Below, one piece after another: positions 5,381-7,828 of a stretch of DNA of 7,828 bases. The stretch lies in the NCBI GenBank assembly GCA_944380945.1, contig CALWJG010000068.1:1-7828 (forward strand). The letters are read 5' to 3'. Within the stretch, counting starts at the first letter, position 1. Each line of letters starts with the position of its first letter. Origin of the DNA: an uncultured Agathobaculum sp. (GTDB taxonomy: Bacteria; Bacillota; Clostridia; Oscillospirales; Butyricicoccaceae). A model generated the notes under the pieces. That model was not told the DNA's origin. It saw nothing but the letters and a program-made list of their open reading frames with translations, and ran no database searches. The position numbers and the translations under genes were made by a program.

Positions 5381-5530
5381 ATGCGCGTTAAGATCACGCT
5401 CGCCTGCACCGAGTGCAAGCAAAGAAACTATGACACAAACAAGAACAAGAAGAACAACCCCGACCGTCTGGAAATGAACAAGTACTGCCGTTTCTGCCGC
5501 AAGCACACGCTGCATCGCGAAACGAAGTAA
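5381..5530 (+). CDS. rpmG: 50S ribosomal protein L33, zinc-binding form
   Basis: The 49-residue basic protein begins MRVKITLACTECKQRNY and ends YCRFCRKHTLHRETK. It has the two CxxC pairs of the zinc-ribbon form (Cys9, Cys12, Cys36, Cys39), as opposed to the cysteine-free paralogue made by many Bacillota under zinc limitation. L33 sits near the E site of the large subunit. ATG at 5381 lies ten bases after AAGGAGGT. It is the first gene of the operon and is followed 18 bases later by secE, the usual arrangement upstream of nusG in many bacteria. Confidence 0.97.
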   Translation: MRVKITLACTECKQRNYDTNKNKKNNPDRLEMNKYCRFCRKHTLHRETK

Positions 5531-5548
5531 GAGAAAGGAAGTAGCTGC

Positions 5549-5779
5549 ATGGCTGAAGAAACCAAGGCAAAAAAGCCCGGGTTCTTTGCGCGTATTGGCA
5601 AGTGGTTCCGCGAACTGAAGAGCGAGTGCCGCAAGATCGTCTGGCCGACCCGCCAGCAGACGGTGAAAAACACGCTGGTCGTTATCGCCTGCGTGGTGAT
5701 CGTCGGTATTTTCATCTGGATCCTCGACATCGTGTTCGGTCTCGGCGTCCAGGCGCTGCTTTCGCATTTCGCCGCCTAA
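5549..5779 (+). CDS. secE: Preprotein translocase subunit SecE
   Basis: The 76-residue, single-span membrane protein stabilises SecY in the SecYEG protein-export channel. It has a charged N-terminal tail (1-24), the conserved amphipathic segment ECRKIVWPTRQQTVKNT (26-42), and one membrane helix at about 43-64. This is the short one-helix form typical of most bacteria; E. coli SecE has two extra N-terminal helices. ATG at 5549 follows an AAAGGA site. The stop codon is immediately followed by the nusG ribosome binding site, so the two are probably coupled. Confidence 0.96.
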   Translation: MAEETKAKKPGFFARIGKWFRELKSECRKIVWPTRQQTVKNTLVVIACVVIVGIFIWILDIVFGLGVQALLSHFAA

Positions 5780-5791
5780 AAGGAGGCAATT

Positions 5792-6328
5792 ATGTCAGAC
5801 GCTGCAAAATGGTATGTGGTCCACACATACTCCGGTTACGAGAACAAAGTAGCCTCTTCGATCGAAAAGGCGGTCGAAAACCGCAAGCTGCATGACCTGA
5901 TCCAGGGCGTCAACATCCCGACGGAAACCGTCACCGAGGTAAAGGACGGCAAGAGCCGCGAGGTCGAGCGCAAGCTCTTCCCGGGCTATGTGCTCGTCAA
6001 AATGGTCATGACCGATGAAACCTGGTATCTGGTCCGCAACACCCGCGGCTGCACCGGCTTTGTCGGACAGGACAAGTCCGGCGGCTCCAAGCCCATCCCG
6101 CTGACCGAGGATGAGATCCTCGCCATGGGCGTGGAGAAGCGCGAGATCGAGGTCAACTACGCCGCTGGCGACAGCGTCCGCGTGATCGACGGTCCGCTGG
6201 CCGGCTTCATCGGCGTGGTATCCGCCGTCGAGCCGGATAAGAACAAGGTAAACGTCACGGTTTCCATGTTCGGCCGCGAGACTCCGGTCGAGCTCGAGCT
6301 CGATCAGGTCGAAACGCTCGACGAATAA
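5792..6328 (+). CDS. nusG: Transcription termination/antitermination factor NusG
   Basis: The 178-residue protein binds the clamp of RNA polymerase and modulates pausing, Rho-dependent termination and coupling to ribosomes. The N-terminal NGN domain is clear (KWYVVHTYSGYENKV at 6-20, RKLFPGYVLVKM at 60-71, then WYLVRNTRGCTGFVG). The C-terminal KOW domain spans about 123-176 (AAGDSVRVIDGPLAGFIGVV and the VSMFGRETPVELELDQVE strand). Length is normal. AGGAGG is five bases before ATG 5792 and directly follows the secE stop. After nusG comes a 197-base gap with an L1-like regulatory fold before rplK. Confidence 0.97.
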   Translation: MSDAAKWYVVHTYSGYENKVASSIEKAVENRKLHDLIQGVNIPTETVTEVKDGKSREVERKLFPGYVLVKMVMTDETWYLVRNTRGCTGFVGQDKSGGSKPIPLTEDEILAMGVEKREIEVNYAAGDSVRVIDGPLAGFIGVVSAVEPDKNKVNVTVSMFGRETPVELELDQVETLDE

Positions 6329-6455
6329 CCGCAGGAGCGCCGCTTCTGCTGAGAGGGGCGTATCCGGCCCCGTCCGCCGTCCGGCGGCATTTTACGGATA
6401 CCGTCCGGCGCAGTGCCGGATGCAGATAGGACGCCCTGCAGGCGCCCTATGCGAA
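6329..6455 (+). other. Structured nusG-rplK intergenic region, 5' part
   Basis: No gene is visible here. The RNA would be rich in local hairpins: CCGCC/GGCGG around 6379-6392, TCCGGC/GCCGGA around 6404-6420, and a long ATAGGaCGCC/GGCGcCCTAT stem (6426-6435/6441-6450, one A-C mismatch, CTGCA loop) just before the L1-like site. No T-run follows any of these stems, so none is a normal terminator. I found no good -35/-10 pair for a separate rplK promoter. Confidence 0.45.
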
Positions 6456-6456
6456 G

Positions 6457-6500
6457 AGTGGGAGAGTTCCCGGGCAAGCGGGAATTCGCCAACTACCACA
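6457..6500 (+). promoter_or_regulatory. Candidate L1-binding site in the rplK leader
   Basis: GTGG (6458-6461) pairs with CCAC (6496-6499). Inside is GAG (6462-6464) opposite an asymmetric CGCCAACTA (6487-6495), then a stem AGTTCCCG/CGGGAATT (6465-6472/6479-6486, one G-T pair) with a GGCAAG loop. The pattern GTGGGAG ... CCAC with an asymmetric internal loop copies helix 76 of 23S rRNA, where ribosomal protein L1 binds. In E. coli, L1 represses the rplK-rplA mRNA through such a mimic. The fold ends eight bases before the rplK ribosome binding site. The structural match is visible; binding is inferred. Confidence 0.65.
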
Positions 6501-6525
6501 TTTTTTGAAGGAGGAACCTTTCAAC

Positions 6526-6951
6526 ATGGCTCAGAAAGTAATAGGTTATATCAAGCTCCAGATCCCCGCTGGCAAGGCGACCCCGGCTCCCCCGGTCGGT
6601 CCGGCCCTCGGCCAGCACGGCGTCAACATCATGTCCTTCACCAAGGAGTTCAATGAGCGCACCAAGAACGACGCCGGCATGATCATCCCGGTCATCATCA
6701 CGGTCTATGCGGACCGTTCGTTCAGCTTTGTCACCAAGACGCCCCCGGCGCCGGTCCTGATCAAGAAGGCCTGCGGCATCGAGTCCGGCTCGGCTGTCCC
6801 GAACAAGACCAAGGTCGCCCAGCTGTCCAAGGCGGACTGCCAGAAGATCGCGGAGACCAAGATGCCCGACCTGAACGCCGCTTCGCTCGAAGCTGCGATG
6901 AGCATGATCGCGGGCACCGCGCGTTCGATGGGCATCACCGTCGAGGAGTAA
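6526..6951 (+). CDS. rplK: 50S ribosomal protein L11
   Basis: The 141-residue protein, normal for L11, binds the GTPase-associated centre of 23S rRNA and takes part in factor-dependent GTP hydrolysis. It shows the Pro-rich N-terminal signature LQIPAGKATPAPPVGPALGQ (11-30) followed by HGVNIMSFTKEFN, and the C-terminal RNA-binding domain with TPPAPVLIKKACG (72-84) and IAGTARSMGI (128-137). I chose ATG at 6526 because the protein then starts MAQKVIGYIKLQIPAG as in relatives, and AAGGAGG (6508-6514) sits 11 bases upstream. An in-frame ATG at 6505 would precede that ribosome binding site and is rejected. It is followed after 99 bases by rplA. Confidence 0.97.
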   Translation: MAQKVIGYIKLQIPAGKATPAPPVGPALGQHGVNIMSFTKEFNERTKNDAGMIIPVIITVYADRSFSFVTKTPPAPVLIKKACGIESGSAVPNKTKVAQLSKADCQKIAETKMPDLNAASLEAAMSMIAGTARSMGITVEE

Positions 6952-6971
6952 TTCAAAATAAGCTGAATGGA

Positions 6972-7036
6972 TTTGGCCGCGATTGCAGGCGGCCAAAGTG
7001 GGAGGGTAAGGTTCAGCCTGTCCCGCATCACCACTT
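6972..7036 (+). promoter_or_regulatory. Candidate L1-binding site plus hairpin in the rplA leader
   Basis: A strong hairpin, TTTGGCCGC/GCGGCCAAA (6972-6980/6989-6997), is followed by a second GTGGGAG element. AAGTGG (6996-7001) pairs perfectly with CCACTT (7031-7036), enclosing GAG (7002-7004) opposite CGCATCA (7024-7030), with an inner stem capped by AGG/CCT (7009-7011/7017-7019). This is the same pattern as at 6457-6500 and resembles the L1 site of 23S rRNA. The 3' arm directly abuts the rplA ribosome binding site AAGGAGG (7037-7043), so L1 bound here should block rplA translation. The two helices share AA at 6996-6997, so they may compete. Confidence 0.62.
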
Positions 7037-7050
7037 AAGGAGGATTTATT

Positions 7051-7746
7051 GTGCATAAAGGTAAAAAGTATGTAGACAGCGCAAAGACGATCGACCGCTC
7101 CAAGCTGTACGATCCCGCTGAGGCGCTTTCCACCGTTATCTCCACCGCGAAGGCCAAGTTCGACGAGACCGTCGAGCTGCACGTCAAGCTGGGCGTTGAC
7201 TCCCGTCACGCGGACCAGCAGGTGCGCGGCGCGATCGTTCTGCCCCACGGCACCGGCAAGAACGTCCGCGTAGCGGTGTTCGCCAAGGGCCCCAAGGCTG
7301 ACGAGGCGCTGGCTGCCGGCGCGGACATCGTCGGCGCGGAGGACCTGATGGAGCGCATCCAGAAGGAAAACTTCTTTGAGTTCGACGTTGTCATCGCGAC
7401 CCCGGACATGATGGGCCTGGTCGGCCGTCTGGGCCGCGTGCTCGGCCCCAAGGGCCTGATGCCGAACCCGAAGGCGGGTACGGTCTCCATGGACGTCGCC
7501 AAGGCGGTCCAGGAGTCCAAGGCCGGTAAGATCGAGTACCGTCTGGACAAGACCAACATCATCCACTGCCCGATCGGCAAGGCGTCCTTCGGCGCCGAGA
7601 AGCTGCAGGACAACTTTGACGCGCTGATGGGCGCGATCATCAAGGCCAAGCCGGCGGCTGCCAAGGGCCAGTATATCCGCTCCTGCGTCGTGGCGTCCAC
7701 CATGGGCCCGGGCGTCAAGGTCAACGCGGCGAAGCTGATGGGCTAA
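7051..7746 (+). CDS. rplA: 50S ribosomal protein L1
   Basis: The 231-residue protein, typical for L1, forms the mobile L1 stalk by the E site and, in several bacteria, represses its own operon by binding an rRNA-like mRNA fold. Conserved parts are FDETVELHVKLGVD (37-50), the RGAIVLPHGTGK segment (59-70) and the family signature LGPKGLMPNPKAGTVS (131-146). It starts with GTG at 7051, with AAGGAGG seven bases upstream; the same region carries the L1-like fold at 6996-7036, consistent with direct autogenous control. It lies 99 bases after rplK. The stop TAA is at 7744-7746 and the window ends 82 bases later. Confidence 0.97.
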   Translation: MHKGKKYVDSAKTIDRSKLYDPAEALSTVISTAKAKFDETVELHVKLGVDSRHADQQVRGAIVLPHGTGKNVRVAVFAKGPKADEALAAGADIVGAEDLMERIQKENFFEFDVVIATPDMMGLVGRLGRVLGPKGLMPNPKAGTVSMDVAKAVQESKAGKIEYRLDKTNIIHCPIGKASFGAEKLQDNFDALMGAIIKAKPAAAKGQYIRSCVVASTMGPGVKVNAAKLMG

Positions 7747-7828
7747 AAGCCCTGATCGGAAGCGCCTGGCGCTTTCCATCAGAAATGCCGCTCCGGCAGG
7801 GCCGGAGGCGGCCGATACAGACAAAAAA
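7747..7828 (+). other. Start of the downstream intergenic region, probably the rplJ leader
   Basis: An imperfect hairpin of CTGAT/ATCAG closing GGAAGCGC/GCGCTTTCC (about 7751-7783, one bulged T) follows rplA, without a T-run. The rest is GC-rich sequence ending in an A-run. In this gene order rplJ usually comes next, preceded by an L10-binding leader; the region is cut too early to confirm this. Confidence 0.35.

Noticed and set aside
6390..6430. Possible promoter between nusG and rplK (TTTACG-like box)
   Set aside because: No acceptable -10 box lies at 16-18 bases from it; the region is better explained as a structured RNA leader.
6505..6525. Upstream ATG for rplK at 6505
   Set aside because: The start would lie before the strong AAGGAGG at 6508-6514, and the usual L11 N-terminus begins at 6526.
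6493..7824. Leftward open frame of 443 codons
   Set aside because: It is antisense to rplK and rplA, two certain genes, and reads across their intergenic gap; an artefact of GC-rich codon use.
1..7828. CRISPR array, tRNA, rRNA, insertion sequence or phage attachment site
   Set aside because: No spaced direct repeats, tRNA-like cloverleaf, transposase motif or flanking inverted repeats were seen on either strand.

Overview
This is a GC-rich chromosomal segment whose gene content is mostly housekeeping. The combination of a rpmG-secE-nusG-rplK-rplA block, strong AAGGAGG-type ribosome binding sites, near-consensus sigma-A promoters, a yybP-ykoY riboswitch with an intrinsic terminator, and paired half-size TauE/SafE genes points to Bacillota. 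Together with the high GC, a GC-rich gut-type Clostridia (Oscillospirales-like) is the best guess. That placement is inference; no rRNA or other marker of that kind is present.

Layout. Positions 1-2007 carry four leftward genes: a DUF4349-type lipoprotein cut by the window edge (1-825), two overlapping half-size TauE/SafE membrane proteins (871-1251 and 1248-1607), and a small, extremely acidic lipoprotein (1666-2007). A terminator-like hairpin at 1608-1642 separates the acidic lipoprotein gene from the TauE/SafE pair, and its 3' arm contains the ribosome binding site of the pair. Next comes leftward prfB (RF2, 2227-3351), with its own promoter and a strong terminator. Divergent from prfB, a second promoter at 3435-3463 drives a Mn2+-type (yybP-ykoY) riboswitch with a terminator, followed by a CaCA-family cation exchanger (3646-4611). 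Leftward ruvX (4619-5038) converges on that gene.

From 5199 rightward lies the start of the classical transcription/translation cluster: promoter, a start-proximal hairpin with a U-tract, a structured leader, then rpmG, secE, nusG, rplK and rplA. The window ends just past rplA, where rplJ would be expected. The gaps before rplK and before rplA each contain a GTGGGAG...CCAC fold resembling the ribosomal protein L1 site of 23S rRNA. This suggests that L1 represses both cistrons.

Functionally, the right half supplies ribosomal proteins L33, L11 and L1, the translocase subunit SecE and the elongation factor NusG; prfB and ruvX add translation termination and 16S rRNA maturation. I see no unknown defence or mobile system, no CRISPR array, no tRNA and no insertion sequence. 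The most interesting content is cis-regulatory RNA: the riboswitch-exchanger pairing, the duplicated L1-like sites, the terminator that contains a ribosome binding site, and the start-proximal hairpin of the rpmG operon.
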